From positions 1,923,001 through 1,987,000 of the forward strand of contig NC_007759.1 of NCBI RefSeq assembly GCF_000013405.1: a DNA stretch of 64,000 nucleotides, given 5' to 3'. Below, in pieces: positions 26,729 through 36,584 of the stretch. Positions within the stretch are counted from its first letter, which is position 1. The number at the start of each line of letters is the position of its first letter. Source of the DNA: Syntrophus aciditrophicus SB. Its GTDB lineage: Bacteria > Desulfobacterota > Syntrophia > Syntrophales > Syntrophaceae. A program made the position numbers and the translations under genes. Under the pieces are notes generated by a model. That model saw only the letters and a list, made by a program, of their open reading frames with translations. It had not been told where the DNA came from and ran no database searches.

Positions 26729-27190
26729 TTGAGAAGATATGAAACAGTCGTCATAGCCCAGGCGAATCTTCCCGAAGACGATATGACAGGTCTGATCGAG
26801 CGGTACAATTCCATTATTGCCGACCGAAAAGGAACCGTTGTCAAGATCGACCGCTGGGGAGTGAGGAAGCTGGCTTATGACATCAGGAAGCAGACGAGGG
26901 GGGCATATGTGATCTATGATTTCGCCGGCACGAGCGATGTTGTGGCGGAGCTCGAGCGAAATCTCAAGATCGACGACAATGTCCTGAAATACATGACCGT
27001 CTTGACGGACCCGGAAACAACTGCTGAAAATATCATGAAGGAAATTACAGCGTTGGCAAAGAAAGAAACCGAGGAAAAGGTTGCGGCTTCCGCGGAAACC
27101 GCTGCGGAAACACCGGCGGCAGCTCCATCGGCCCAGACCGGTGAGCCTGCCGGCAGCAGTGAGGCACCGACAGCGGTAGAAGAGAAATAA
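26729..27190 (+). CDS. rpsF: 30S ribosomal protein S6
   Basis: A small-subunit protein that pairs with S18 on the platform. The core begins [18 protein letters not shown] and includes [20 protein letters not shown], both typical. The start is TTG at 26729 with GAGGAGG seven bases upstream; the open frame upstream of this has no family match. The last 45 residues are an Ala/Thr/Glu/Pro-rich extension beyond the usual 95-100 residue protein. It is first in the operon rpsF-rpsR-yybS-rplI-dnaB. Confidence 0.97.
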   Translation: MRRYETVVIAQANLPEDDMTGLIERYNSIIADRKGTVVKIDRWGVRKLAYDIRKQTRGAYVIYDFAGTSDVVAELERNLKIDDNVLKYMTVLTDPETTAENIMKEITALAKKETEEKVAASAETAAETPAAAPSAQTGEPAGSSEAPTAVEEK

Positions 27191-27204
27191 AGGAGGAATA
27201 TCTC

Positions 27205-27471
27205 ATGGCATACGAAAGACGCAGCAGACCTTCAGGGCCCCGCAAGAAGTTTTTTCACCGTCGGAAATATTGTAAATTCTGTTCCGATTCAACCATCAAG
27301 ATCGATTACAAGCGCCCGGATATCCTTCACGACTATATTACGGAGCGCGGCAAGATCATGCCTCGCCGGATTACCGGCAGTTGTTCCAAACATCAGAGGG
27401 AACTGACTCAGGCCATCAAACGGGCAAGATCAATTGCCCTTCTGCCTTTTGTCGTTACAGAAGGACGGTAA
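27205..27471 (+). CDS. rpsR: 30S ribosomal protein S18
   Basis: An 88-residue basic protein. [27 protein letters not shown] carries a Cys-x-x-Cys pair typical of zinc-containing S18 forms, followed by [20 protein letters not shown] and [12 protein letters not shown], which bind 16S rRNA. AAGGAGGAATATCTC precedes the ATG. It starts 15 bases after rpsF. A terminator-like hairpin follows, which may lower expression of the genes downstream. Confidence 0.98.
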   Translation: MAYERRSRPSGPRKKFFHRRKYCKFCSDSTIKIDYKRPDILHDYITERGKIMPRRITGSCSKHQRELTQAIKRARSIALLPFVVTEGR

Positions 27472-27489
27472 TCAATTCGATGTTTTCGG

Positions 27490-27523
27490 GGGCATTTCCC
27501 GAATTCCGGGGAATGCCCTTTTT
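27490..27523 (+). terminator. Intrinsic terminator after rpsR
   Basis: GGGCATTTCCC (27490-27500) pairs with GGGGAATGCCC (27508-27518) with one G-U pair, and five T follow. It lies within the ribosomal operon between rpsR and yybS, so it probably acts as a partial terminator. Confidence 0.75.
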
Positions 27524-27561
27524 GAATTTCTGTCTTTGCATGCATGGCAAGATAACGGGTT

Positions 27562-28536
27562 GTGGTGTTGAGTAACAAAGGAAAGGGGATCAGTCTCAGA
27601 GACTTTCTGGCGGGCGTTGTCATATCGACGCTTTTTTTAATTTTTTCCGGAATGTCGCCGCTTTCTGCCTCTCTTCTGCTCTTTATCGCGCCTCTGCCCA
27701 TTTTTTATTATTACACCAAACTCGGGAGGAACCACGGGCTTCTTCTGGTTCTTGCGACTCTGCTGATCTCCTTCTCAACCCTGGAAGCACTGAACCGTGG
27801 GGCATATGTACCGCTTCTTTGCCTGTTCACTTCTCTGGGGGTCATTCTTGCTGAGATTGTAAAGAAAAAAGTCTCAATCGAAATAACGATCCTGGCATCG
27901 GTCGCGGTCTTTACAATCCCCCTTCTTGTCCTGATCGCCTACTTGACGATCAAAGCAGGGGAAGCACCATGGCGGCTGATGGAACCCTACATGGTTAACG
28001 CCATTCTGGAGAGTGTTCAACATTATTCCGAAATGGGCGTTCCAACTGAGCAGGTCACCTTGCTCAAAGACAACGCGCGGAAGATCGCCGTCTTTTTTAT
28101 CAGGATACTGCCTGCTTTAGGAATCGTCAGCATAGCACTGTGCAGCTGGCTGAATCTTCTGGCGGCGAGGATGATATTTAACCGCCGTAATCTTGATTTT
28201 CCCGATTTTGGCGACCTTGCCGGATGGAAATCTCCGGAAAAGCTTGTTTGGATCCTTATTTCAAGCGGGGCAATGCTTTTGATTCCCGACGACAGATTTC
28301 ATTACGTCGGACTGAATTTGCTCATTATATGTCTATTTGTGTACCTGCTTCATGGACTGGCGATTGTCAGTTTTTTCTTCAGGAAAAAGAATGTCCCTGT
28401 GTTCCTGAGAACTCTGTTTTATGTTCTGCTGATATTCCAGCAGATGTTCATTCTTCCGGTCATCGCCGCGGGTCTTTTTGACCTGTGGATCGACTTCAGA
28501 AAATTCAATAAAAAGACAAGCGATTCCGCGGCTTGA
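27562..28536 (+). CDS. DUF2232 membrane protein (YybS-like)
   Basis: A 324-residue protein with about eight hydrophobic helices, matching the DUF2232 family, which is found between rpsR and rplI in many bacteria. The opening SLRDFLAGVVISTLFLIFSG and the late ALGIVSIALCSWLNLLAARMIF segments are typical. Some family members are ECF-transporter-like, but function is unknown. The start is GTG at 27562 (GTG at 27565 is equally possible). It is cotranscribed with rplI. Confidence 0.85.
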   Translation: MVLSNKGKGISLRDFLAGVVISTLFLIFSGMSPLSASLLLFIAPLPIFYYYTKLGRNHGLLLVLATLLISFSTLEALNRGAYVPLLCLFTSLGVILAEIVKKKVSIEITILASVAVFTIPLLVLIAYLTIKAGEAPWRLMEPYMVNAILESVQHYSEMGVPTEQVTLLKDNARKIAVFFIRILPALGIVSIALCSWLNLLAARMIFNRRNLDFPDFGDLAGWKSPEKLVWILISSGAMLLIPDDRFHYVGLNLLIICLFVYLLHGLAIVSFFFRKKNVPVFLRTLFYVLLIFQQMFILPVIAAGLFDLWIDFRKFNKKTSDSAA

Positions 28537-28584
28537 ACATCCATTGCGGCCGCACTGAGCGCTTTTTTACAGGAGGGTTGATTC

Positions 28585-29034
28585 ATGAAAATCATTTTGA
28601 AAGAAAACTTCGAAACGCTTGGAAAAGCAGGTGAGATTGTTAAAGTTGCCGACGGATATGCCCGCAACTTCCTGATTCCCAAAGGCATTGCCGCCGAGGC
28701 CAATCTGCGGAACATCAAAGCCCTGGAGCATGACAAGCAGAACATCGTCAGGAAGGCTGAAAAGGAAAGAAAACGCCATGAAAGCCTTGCCGCAAGCCTG
28801 TCCGGCGTAACCTGCACGATTGCCAGACGCGTCGGTGAGCAGGATAAACTTTTCGGCTCGGTCACGGCAATGGATATTGAAGAAGCCCTGCTTGCTCAGA
28901 ATGTCAAGATCGACAGGAAATCGATAGTTCTCGATGAACCCATCAAGGCCATCGGTGAATTCCCCATCGTGATCAAACTGGGCGCCGGCGTAACGGCGGA
29001 AATCAAAGTCAACGTGGTTCCGGAACAGGCATAG
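28585..29034 (+). CDS. rplI: 50S ribosomal protein L9
   Basis: Binds 23S rRNA domain V and helps restrain ribosome slippage. MKIILKENFETLGKAGEIVKV and DGYARNFLIPKGIAAEA form the N-terminal RNA-binding fold; the long central helix contains KAEKERKRHESLAASL; the C-terminal domain ends IVIKLGAGVTAEIKVNVV. It has 149 residues, a normal length. ACAGGAGGG lies ten bases before the ATG. It is 22 bases upstream of dnaB. Confidence 0.98.
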   Translation: MKIILKENFETLGKAGEIVKVADGYARNFLIPKGIAAEANLRNIKALEHDKQNIVRKAEKERKRHESLAASLSGVTCTIARRVGEQDKLFGSVTAMDIEEALLAQNVKIDRKSIVLDEPIKAIGEFPIVIKLGAGVTAEIKVNVVPEQA

Positions 29035-29056
29035 GCACTGCGTAAAGGCTGAAAAA

Positions 29057-30421
29057 ATGAAAGTCAACGACATTGACGTTTCTCTCCACCGAATTCCGCC
29101 TCAGAACCGGGAAGCTGAGCAGTCCATCCTGGGTGGAATCCTGCTGGATAATGAGTCGTTGCACAGTGTCCTGGAAATTCTGCAGATCCCCGATTTTTAC
29201 AGCGAGGCTCATCGGCGGATTTTTTCCGCGATCCTTGATCTCTACGATCGAAATGAACCCTGCGACCTCATAACTTTAAGCAATATCCTCAATGATAAAA
29301 GTCAGCTGGACAACGTGGGAGGCATGGCTTATCTTGCCTCCCTCGTGGACAATGTTCCTTCCTCGGCAAACATTACTTACTACGCGAAGATCGTTAAGGA
29401 AAAATCCGTCCTTCGGTCGCTGATCGGCACCGCGACGGAAATCCTGAGCAGGAGCTACGATCCGGTCAATGACGTCGAGGAGGTTCTTGATCAGGCCGAA
29501 CAGGCCATTTTTGAAATTTCCCAGCACAAAATCAAACCGGCCTTCTCGCCCATGCGGGAAATCATCAAGGACAGCTTCAAGACCATAGAACAGCTCTATG
29601 AACGCAAGTCCATGATTACAGGAGTTCCCACTGGTTTTGAAAGGATAGACGATCTGACTTCAGGTTTGCAGAATTCGGATCTGATTATTATTGCCGGACG
29701 GCCCAGCATGGGAAAGACCGCCTTTGCCCTCAACATCGCCTCCTTTGTCGCTCTGGAGGCAGCGATTCCGGTCGCCATCTTTTCCCTGGAAATGTCCAAG
29801 GAACAGCTTGCTCTCCGTATGCTGGCATCCGAAGCCAAGGTGGATTCGCAGCGCCTGCGGAAGGGTTTTCTCGGTGAAACGGACTGGCCGAAGCTGACGA
29901 ATGCCGCCGGGAGACTAGCCGATGCGGCGATTTTCATCGACGATACGCCTGCGATCACCGTTCTGGAAATGAAGGCCAAGGCAAGGCGACTCAAGGCGGA
30001 ATCGGGACTAGGTCTGGTCCTGCTGGATTACCTTCAACTGATGCGCAGCGGGAATACAAAAGAATCCCGCGAACAGGAAATTTCGGAAATCAGCCGTTCT
30101 TTGAAAGCGCTGGCTAAGGAACTGAGCATTCCGGTTGTGGCCCTTTCCCAGCTCAACCGCAAGGTTGAGGACCGCTCCGACCGCCGTCCACAGATGGCGG
30201 ACCTCCGCGAATCGGGAGCCATTGAACAGGACGCGGACGTCATCGCGTTTATTTATCGTGACGAGGTTTATAACAAGTCGGATGACAATCCGGAAAAGGG
30301 TATTGCGGAAATCATCATCGGCAAGCAGCGAAACGGCCCGACAGGCACCGTCAAACTGGCGTTCATGGAAAAATATACGAGTTTCGAAAATCTTGCCCGG
30401 CCTGAGGACATGGCCTCTTAA
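29057..30421 (+). CDS. dnaB: Replicative DNA helicase DnaB
   Basis: The hexameric fork helicase. The 454 residues have the N-terminal DnaB domain (PPQNREAEQSILGGILLD) and the RecA-like C-terminal domain with Walker A GRPSMGKTAFALN, GLVLLDYLQLM as Walker B, and the QISRSLK/LSQLNRKVEDR and DLRESGAIEQDADV motifs. The length is normal. Its stop codon overlaps the stop of the convergent rpoH gene, the two sharing TTAA. Confidence 0.98.
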   Translation: MKVNDIDVSLHRIPPQNREAEQSILGGILLDNESLHSVLEILQIPDFYSEAHRRIFSAILDLYDRNEPCDLITLSNILNDKSQLDNVGGMAYLASLVDNVPSSANITYYAKIVKEKSVLRSLIGTATEILSRSYDPVNDVEEVLDQAEQAIFEISQHKIKPAFSPMREIIKDSFKTIEQLYERKSMITGVPTGFERIDDLTSGLQNSDLIIIAGRPSMGKTAFALNIASFVALEAAIPVAIFSLEMSKEQLALRMLASEAKVDSQRLRKGFLGETDWPKLTNAAGRLADAAIFIDDTPAITVLEMKAKARRLKAESGLGLVLLDYLQLMRSGNTKESREQEISEISRSLKALAKELSIPVVALSQLNRKVEDRSDRRPQMADLRESGAIEQDADVIAFIYRDEVYNKSDDNPEKGIAEIIIGKQRNGPTGTVKLAFMEKYTSFENLARPEDMAS

Positions 30422-31287
30422 TTACTCCCAGCCTCCAGCAGTTTCTGCTCCTCTCCCAGATAAGGCAGGGCAAGACGCAGTTTCTTCAAGGCCTGCTTTT
30501 CAATCTGCCTGGCGCGTTCGCGCGTGATGTTGTAAATATCGCCGATCTCCTGAAGGGTCTTGGGATCGTCTGCCATCACCCGGTTCCTGATAATATACAT
30601 TTCCTTCTCATTCAGGACGGCAAGTGCGCCCGTAATGTTTTTCCGGACCAGTTCCGCCTCCTCCTTGCGGATCAGGGCGGTTTCCTGATCCTCCCCGGCG
30701 TAGGTCAGAAAATCCATGTGCGATGACCCGCCGTCGTCGCCAATGGCCATGTCCAGGGACAGATCCCGGTTGCTCATGCGGACGTCCATCTCCTCGACTT
30801 CCCCTTCCCTTACGCCCAGCGATTCGGCAATCTCGGAGAACTCGGGGTTTTTCAGGGACAGCGCCTGGATATCTTTCTTTGTCTTATTCAGTTTGAAAAA
30901 CAGTTTTCTCTGCGCCTGAGTCGTCCCGATCTTAACCAGGCTCCAGGTTTTGATGATATAGTTCTGAATGTAAGCCCGAATCCACCATACCGCGTAGGAA
31001 ATCAGCCTGTATCCTTTGTACGGATCGAACTTTTTGACGGCATGCATCAGGCCGATGTTCCCCTCCTGAATGAGATCAGCCAGTTTGACGCCATAATTCC
31101 GATATTCATGGGCGATCTTCACCACGAATCTCAGATTGGAAACCACCAGTTTTTCGGCAGCCTCCATATTCTGATTTTTTTTCCATTCAATGGCATACCG
31201 GAATTCCTCTTCCGCGGTCAGTATGGGAAATCTGTTGATCTCCGCAATGTAAACTTCAAGGGTCCCGGCAATTGCAGGAAGCTTCAA
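30418..31287 (-). CDS. rpoH: RNA polymerase sigma-32 (heat-shock) factor
   Basis: The alternative sigma factor for heat-shock promoters. The 289 residues contain sigma region 2 (NLRFVVKIAHEYRNYGVKLADLIQEG, with AVWWIRAYIQNYII), an RpoH-box-like QRKLFFKLNKTKKD, and region 4 (NITRERARQIEKQALKKLR). It starts at TTG 31287 with GGAGG nine or ten bases upstream. It faces clpB divergently, one of its presumed targets, and converges on dnaB with overlapping stops. A sigma-70 promoter is visible upstream. Confidence 0.95.
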   Translation of the reverse strand: MKLPAIAGTLEVYIAEINRFPILTAEEEFRYAIEWKKNQNMEAAEKLVVSNLRFVVKIAHEYRNYGVKLADLIQEGNIGLMHAVKKFDPYKGYRLISYAVWWIRAYIQNYIIKTWSLVKIGTTQAQRKLFFKLNKTKKDIQALSLKNPEFSEIAESLGVREGEVEEMDVRMSNRDLSLDMAIGDDGGSSHMDFLTYAGEDQETALIRKEEAELVRKNITGALAVLNEKEMYIIRNRVMADDPKTLQEIGDIYNITRERARQIEKQALKKLRLALPYLGEEQKLLEAGSN

Positions 31288-31326
31288 ATCAGGAAATCCT
31301 CCTTAAAATTGAATAATTAGTTTAAC

Positions 31327-31354
31327 ATATTAATTATTGTCACCTGATAGTCAA
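31327..31354 (-). promoter_or_regulatory. Putative sigma-70 promoter of rpoH
   Basis: On the minus strand TTGACT (31349-31354) and TAATAT (31327-31332) are separated by 16 bases, about 40 bases before the rpoH start. Confidence 0.5.
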
Positions 31355-31392
31355 GGTATTTTTCATCAATGAATATTTATAATGGACTCACA

Positions 31393-31421
31393 TTGACAGA
31401 GCTTCCCGCCATGGTTAATTT
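31393..31421 (+). promoter_or_regulatory. Putative promoter region of clpB
   Basis: TTGACA (31393-31398) and TAATTT (31416-31421) are 17 bases apart, 110 bases before clpB. Closer in, CTTGGAA at 31448 and CTTCATTTG at 31468 give a loose sigma-32-like pair. Either could serve; I cannot decide. Confidence 0.35.
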
Positions 31422-31531
31422 ACGAATGAAATCCTGAGATTTCCAGACTTGGAAGTGAGCTCATTGACTTCATTTGAAGCATTTTTTGTGTAAACACCAT
31501 GATTATGAGGAATCAACGCGGAGGAGAAATT

Positions 31532-34123
31532 ATGCGTTTTGACAAATTTACCTTGAAAGTACTGGAAGGCCTTCAGGAAGCCCAGACCCTGGCCGGAAAC
31601 TACGGTCATCATGGCATCGATGTTGAGCATCTCCTGCTGGCTTTTATCGCCCAGCCGGAAGGCATTGTGGGCAATATCCTGAAAAAACTGGGCACGGAGC
31701 CGGCACAGATAGAAAAGGAAATTAAAAAAGTTGTGGAGCGGCTGCCCCGTATTTCGGGTCCGATTCAGTCTTATATCACCCCCAGACTGAATAAAATCCT
31801 GGATAACGCCATGACGGAAGCAGCCCATCTCAACGATGAGTATGTCAGCGCCGAACATGTGCTGATAGCCATGGCCAACGAAAAGGAAGGGGAGGCCTCG
31901 CGCATCCTCCGCTCTGCCGGAGTGACGCGGGACAATATCTTCAAGGTTCTCGTGGAAATCCGGGGAACCCAGAGGATCACGGATCCCAATCCCGAAGAAA
32001 AATATGAGGCCTTGAAGCGGTATGCCAAAGATTTCAATGAACTTGCCCGCAAAGGGGCGTTTGACCCCGTCATCGGCAGGAACGATGAAATTCGGAGAAT
32101 CATGCAGGTTCTTTCCCGGCGGACCAAGAACAATCCCGTTCTCATCGGTGAACCCGGTGTTGGAAAGACGGCGATCGTTGAAGGGCTCGCCCAGCGCATC
32201 GTAAATGGCGATGTCCCGGAAAGCCTGAAGAACAAACGGGTCATCGGTCTGGATATCGGAGCACTGGTAGCCGGAGCCAAGTATCGCGGCGAATTCGAGG
32301 ACCGTCTCAAGGCTGTCCTGAAGGAAGTCACCGACGCGCAGGGCGAGATCATCCTCTTCATCGATGAAATCCATACGGTCGTCGGCGCCGGAGCAGCGGA
32401 AGGGTCCGTGGATGCATCCAACATGCTGAAGCCGGCCCTCGCTCGAGGCGAGTTACGCTGTGTCGGGGCGACAACCCTGAACGAATACAGAAAGCATATA
32501 GAAAAAGATCCCGCGCTGGAACGGCGCTTTCAGCCCATACTGGTCAGGGAGCCCACCGTGGAAGACACCATCGCCATCCTCCGGGGATTGAAGGAACGGT
32601 ATGAAATCCATCACGGCGTCCGGATCAAGGATTCCGCCATCGTCGCGGCGGCAACGCTCTCTAATCGCTACATCAGTGATCGTTTTCTTCCCGACAAGGC
32701 TGTGGACCTGGTGGATGAGGCGGCATCCCGCCTGAGGATCGAACTGGACAGCCTGCCGGCGGAAATCGATGTTCTGGAGAGAAAGGCTATTCAACTGGAG
32801 ATCGAGCGTCAGTCCCTGAAAAATGAAACGGACCGGACATCCCTTGAAAGGAGAGAGAAGATCGAACGGGAACTTGCCGATCTGCGGGAATCCATGAACA
32901 GCATGAAACTCCACTGGTCTGAGGAAAAGGAGGTCATAAAAAGAATCCAGACGATCAAGAGTGATCTCGAAAACTTCAAGAATGAAGAACAAAATGCCAT
33001 GCGGGAAGGCAATCTGGCCCGGGCTGCGGAAATCCGCTACGGGAAACTGGTGGAATTGAACCGGGCGCTTGAAGAAGAACAGAATCGACTTAAAGAAATC
33101 CAGAAGGACAGCAAGATGCTGAAAGAAGAAGTGGATGCCGAGGATGTAGCGGAAGTCGTCGCCAACTGGACCGGCATTCCCGTCGCCCGGATGATGGAAA
33201 GCGACATCCAGAAGCTGATTCACATGGAAGACCGGCTCAAGCAGCGTGTGATCGGACAGGATGAAGGCATTCACGCGGTTTCCGCCGCCCTGCGTCGGGC
33301 ACGTTCCGGGCTCCAGGATCCCAACCGGCCTATCGGCTCCTTTATTTTCCTTGGCCCCACCGGCGTGGGCAAGACCGAGCTGGCCAGGGCGCTCGCGGAA
33401 TTCATGTTCGATAATGAACAGGCCATGATCCGCATCGATATGTCGGAATACATGGAAAAGCATTCCGTCGCCCGCCTGATCGGCGCGCCTCCCGGATACG
33501 TTGGTTATGACGAAGGCGGCTATCTCACGGAAGCTGTCCGCCGTCGACCCTATGCGGTTCTGCTGTTCGACGAAATCGAAAAGGCCCATCCCGATGTCTT
33601 CAACATCCTGCTGCAGATCCTTGACGACGGCCGCCTGACGGATGGCCACGGGAGAACGGTCGATTTCAAGAACACGATCGTGATTCTGACTTCAAACGTT
33701 GGAAGCCAGTGGATTCAGGACATTACCCTGACAGCTGAGGAGAAGCGCCTGAGGACCATGGAAATTCTGCGGGCCACTTTCAAGCCTGAATTTCTGAATC
33801 GAATCGATGACATCATCATCTTCCGCTCACTGACCATGACGGATCTCGAACGGATTATCGCGATTCAGATCGGTCTGATTCAGAAACGGCTTATGGATCG
33901 GAAGCTCTTCCTTGAATTGACAGAAAAGGCCAAAAATTATATATCCCAGGAAGGTTACAGCCCGGTGTACGGCGCGAGACCGTTGAAGCGGGCCCTCCAA
34001 AAGATGCTTCTCGACAATCTCTCCATGAAAATTCTGGAAGGCGCCTTTGTTGAAGGAGATCATATTCTCGCGGACATCGATGACCGGGGCGAAATCAATT
34101 TTACAAAGAAAAGCGGAAGCTAA
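31532..34123 (+). CDS. clpB: ATP-dependent disaggregase ClpB
   Basis: A Hsp104-type hexameric chaperone that extracts proteins from aggregates with DnaK. From ATG 31532 (863 residues) it has the double Clp-N domain, first AAA+ module with [13 protein letters not shown] and [12 protein letters not shown], the ClpB-specific coiled-coil middle domain ([13 protein letters not shown]-like heptads), and second AAA+ module with [13 protein letters not shown] and [13 protein letters not shown]. An upstream in-frame ATG at 31499 is less likely, since GGAGGAG lies just before 31532. A short imperfect hairpin follows the stop, and htpX is 80 bases downstream. Confidence 0.98.
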   Translation: MRFDKFTLKVLEGLQEAQTLAGNYGHHGIDVEHLLLAFIAQPEGIVGNILKKLGTEPAQIEKEIKKVVERLPRISGPIQSYITPRLNKILDNAMTEAAHLNDEYVSAEHVLIAMANEKEGEASRILRSAGVTRDNIFKVLVEIRGTQRITDPNPEEKYEALKRYAKDFNELARKGAFDPVIGRNDEIRRIMQVLSRRTKNNPVLIGEPGVGKTAIVEGLAQRIVNGDVPESLKNKRVIGLDIGALVAGAKYRGEFEDRLKAVLKEVTDAQGEIILFIDEIHTVVGAGAAEGSVDASNMLKPALARGELRCVGATTLNEYRKHIEKDPALERRFQPILVREPTVEDTIAILRGLKERYEIHHGVRIKDSAIVAAATLSNRYISDRFLPDKAVDLVDEAASRLRIELDSLPAEIDVLERKAIQLEIERQSLKNETDRTSLERREKIERELADLRESMNSMKLHWSEEKEVIKRIQTIKSDLENFKNEEQNAMREGNLARAAEIRYGKLVELNRALEEEQNRLKEIQKDSKMLKEEVDAEDVAEVVANWTGIPVARMMESDIQKLIHMEDRLKQRVIGQDEGIHAVSAALRRARSGLQDPNRPIGSFIFLGPTGVGKTELARALAEFMFDNEQAMIRIDMSEYMEKHSVARLIGAPPGYVGYDEGGYLTEAVRRRPYAVLLFDEIEKAHPDVFNILLQILDDGRLTDGHGRTVDFKNTIVILTSNVGSQWIQDITLTAEEKRLRTMEILRATFKPEFLNRIDDIIIFRSLTMTDLERIIAIQIGLIQKRLMDRKLFLELTEKAKNYISQEGYSPVYGARPLKRALQKMLLDNLSMKILEGAFVEGDHILADIDDRGEINFTKKSGS

Positions 34124-34203
34124 AACATTTTTCCCCTTTTTCCCTCTTTTCGGGAGAGAGGGGTTTACAGGAAAACGCGGAAAATACCGAAGGAGAAAAG
34201 TGA

Positions 34204-35058
34204 ATGAATACAGTTAAAACAGCGTTGCTGCTGGGTGTCCTCACAGGACTTCTCATGCTTATCGGCGGTTTTATCGGCGGAAGACAGGGGGTCATGATCG
34301 CGTTCGTCTTCGCCATGATCATGAATTTCGGGAGCTACTGGTTTTCGGACAAACTGGTTCTGAGGATGTACAATGCTCAGGAAGTATCGGAAAATCAGGC
34401 GCCGGAGCTCTACCGGCTGGTGGGAGATCTGGCCATGCGGGCTCAACTTCCCATGCCCCGGGTCTATATTATCCCTGGAGAAACGCCCAATGCCTTCGCC
34501 ACCGGGAGGAATGAACTTCATGCCGTGGTGGCGGTTACGGAAGGTCTGCTCAGGATTCTGAACAGGGATGAGCTGGAAGGCGTCCTCGCTCATGAACTGA
34601 CCCACATTAAAAACAAGGATATGCTTATCGGCTCCATCGCGGCCACCCTGGCGGGGGCGATCGTCATGCTCGCCAATATGGCGCAGTGGGCAGCCATCTT
34701 CGGAGGACTGGGCGGCCGGGACAGCGATGAGGGCGAAGGAGGAGGAATCTTTGGGATGATCCTGATGGCGATCCTTGCTCCGATTGCTGCAACGATTATC
34801 CAGATGGCCATCTCCCGTTCCCGGGAATATATGGCCGATGACGGCGGAGCCAAAATTTCGGGGAAACCCTACGGGCTGGCCGGGGCTCTGGAGAAGCTGT
34901 CCCGCGCTTCACAGATTGTCCCCATGAACGCAAACCCCTCTACGGCCCATATGTTTATTGTCAATCCCCTGACTGGACGATCGCTGATGAACCTGTTCAG
35001 CACCCATCCGCCCATTGAGGAGCGAATCGCCAGATTGAGAAGCATGAGACCAGTATGA
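34204..35058 (+). CDS. htpX: Membrane zinc metalloprotease HtpX
   Basis: An inner-membrane M48 protease that degrades damaged membrane proteins. It has two N-terminal helices, then catalytic HELTH (H130, E131, H134), two further helices near 150-165 and 190-210, and the third zinc ligand Glu in [13 protein letters not shown]. The C terminus has [14 protein letters not shown]. The 284-residue length is normal. It follows clpB, so the two heat-shock quality-control genes are probably coexpressed. Confidence 0.97.
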   Translation: MNTVKTALLLGVLTGLLMLIGGFIGGRQGVMIAFVFAMIMNFGSYWFSDKLVLRMYNAQEVSENQAPELYRLVGDLAMRAQLPMPRVYIIPGETPNAFATGRNELHAVVAVTEGLLRILNRDELEGVLAHELTHIKNKDMLIGSIAATLAGAIVMLANMAQWAAIFGGLGGRDSDEGEGGGIFGMILMAILAPIAATIIQMAISRSREYMADDGGAKISGKPYGLAGALEKLSRASQIVPMNANPSTAHMFIVNPLTGRSLMNLFSTHPPIEERIARLRSMRPV

Positions 35059-35144
35059 TCTGATGAAAGAACAACAGGATAAAAAATTTCGGCAGCATAA
35101 GGTTGGAATATTTTTGTTCAGAAATACGGTTGCAGGAGGTTTGT

Positions 35145-35564
35145 ATGGAGGAAGAAAAACAGGAAAAATCATTTGTCGTAAAGGATAAGCGGATATTCAG
35201 CGAATCGGGCGAAAAACGCCAACCTGAGCCGGAAAAGCCTGAAGCACCCTCAGCCGCGTCCGAAGAACCGAAAGCGAAACCCTCACCCGGAAAATCAGAG
35301 GAGAAGCAGGAACAGATTCTGCCCGAGGTGAATTTCCTGAATTTTGTTCTTTCGCTGAGTACGACCGTCATGTTTCATTTCGGCGACTTTCCCGATCCGG
35401 TCACACGGGAAATCAAAAAAAATATCCCCGCCGCGAAACAAACCATTGACATCCTGTCCATGCTCAAGGATAAGACGAAGGGCAATCTCGATGACCAGGA
35501 AAATTCCGTTCTTGAAGAGATTCTCTATGAACTGAAAATGAGGTATGTGAAAGAAACATCCTGA
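35145..35564 (+). CDS. DUF1844 protein
   Basis: A 139-residue protein. The first half is a charged low-complexity region rich in Glu, Lys and Pro. The second half is the DUF1844 core: EVNFLNFVLSLSTTVMFHFG, then a helix with AKQTIDILSMLKDKTKGNLD and EEILYELKMRYV. The family is widespread in deltaproteobacteria and has no established function. CAGGAGG lies before the ATG at 35145. It ends two bases before ispE, suggesting one transcript. Confidence 0.85.
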   Translation: MEEEKQEKSFVVKDKRIFSESGEKRQPEPEKPEAPSAASEEPKAKPSPGKSEEKQEQILPEVNFLNFVLSLSTTVMFHFGDFPDPVTREIKKNIPAAKQTIDILSMLKDKTKGNLDDQENSVLEEILYELKMRYVKETS

Positions 35565-35566
35565 CC

Positions 35567-36406
35567 ATGTTGAAAATATTATCGCCGGCAAAGGTTAACC
35601 TTCATCTTCGGGTCTTAAGAAAAAGGGAAGACAACTATCATGATTTAGCCACACTGATGCAGAAAGTCAGTTTGTACGATGAACTGGAATTCCAGCCATC
35701 CAACCGGGGCATCCAACTGCGATGTCCCGGTTTTTTCCTTCCTGAAAACGAGGAGAACATCGTTTTCAGGGCCGCAAAGAAAATTCTCTCATTCTCCGGC
35801 TGCCCCACCGGCGTCACCATCACGCTTCGCAAGAACATCCCTCTGGCCGCCGGTCTGGGCGGCGGCAGTTCCAACGCCGCAATGACCCTGCTGGCCCTCA
35901 ACAAATTATTCCGCCTGAACTTCAGTACTGGTGAACTGATGAAAATCGGCGCAACGCTGGGAGCCGACGTTCCCTTTTTCCTGTTTCATGGTCCCGCTTG
36001 GGCCTACGGCATCGGAGACCGCCTGAAAGCGGCGCTCGATGTCCCTAAGGTGTGGTTTGTACTGATTAATCCCGGTTTTGAAGTCTCAACCAGAGTGATT
36101 TATGAAAAGCTGAATTTAGGATTGACAAAAGAAATAATCCATTATAGCATTCCGCGGTTTTTAAGCATGGAGGACATGGCTGCAGGGCTCCATAACGATC
36201 TTGAAAGCGTCACGTTGAAGATGCACCCATCCCTGCAGGAGATCAAGGATCTGCTCTGTTCGTATGGCGCTGCGGGTGCTTTGATGTCAGGGAGCGGGCC
36301 GACCGTTTTCGGGATTTTTGAAAACGAAGACAAGGCAAAAGAGGCGGAAACCGTACTGGGGAAACCCGGGACATGGGCCGTTTTTTGTGTACGCTCCATC
36401 GATTGA
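35567..36406 (+). CDS. ispE: 4-diphosphocytidyl-2-C-methyl-D-erythritol kinase
   Basis: The MEP-pathway GHMP kinase that phosphorylates CDP-ME on the route to isoprenoids. SPAKVNLHLRVLRKREDNYHDL is the N-terminal signature, PLAAGLGGGSSNAA the ATP-binding glycine loop, and MSGSGPTVFGIF the third GHMP motif. It has 279 residues. The order ispE, tRNA-Gln, prs, rplY, pth is common in deltaproteobacteria. Confidence 0.97.
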   Translation: MLKILSPAKVNLHLRVLRKREDNYHDLATLMQKVSLYDELEFQPSNRGIQLRCPGFFLPENEENIVFRAAKKILSFSGCPTGVTITLRKNIPLAAGLGGGSSNAAMTLLALNKLFRLNFSTGELMKIGATLGADVPFFLFHGPAWAYGIGDRLKAALDVPKVWFVLINPGFEVSTRVIYEKLNLGLTKEIIHYSIPRFLSMEDMAAGLHNDLESVTLKMHPSLQEIKDLLCSYGAAGALMSGSGPTVFGIFENEDKAKEAETVLGKPGTWAVFCVRSID

Positions 36407-36476
36407 TTTTTTCCCGGTCAATCCTTTAGAGTTCAGCCGATCAGACTGCATCGTCTCTTATCAGCGCGAAATCAAA

Positions 36477-36551
36477 TGGGGCGTCGTCAAGCGGTAAGAC
36501 ACAAGATTTTGGTTCTTGCATGCGGAGGTTCGAATCCTCCCGCCCCAGCCA
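36477..36551 (+). tRNA. tRNA-Gln (anticodon UUG)
   Basis: A full cloverleaf: acceptor TGGGGCG/CGCCCCA, anticodon stem CAAGA/TCTTG around loop TTTTGGT (anticodon TTG), T arm GGAGG-TTCGAAT-CCTCC, discriminator G, and an encoded CCA. It lies between ispE and prs and may share their transcript. Confidence 0.97.
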
Positions 36552-36584
36552 ACAACAGTGACACGCGCAGTGGGAAGGACATAA

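Noticed and set aside
32453-33649. 398-residue minus-strand frame
   Set aside because: Antisense to clpB; no domain.
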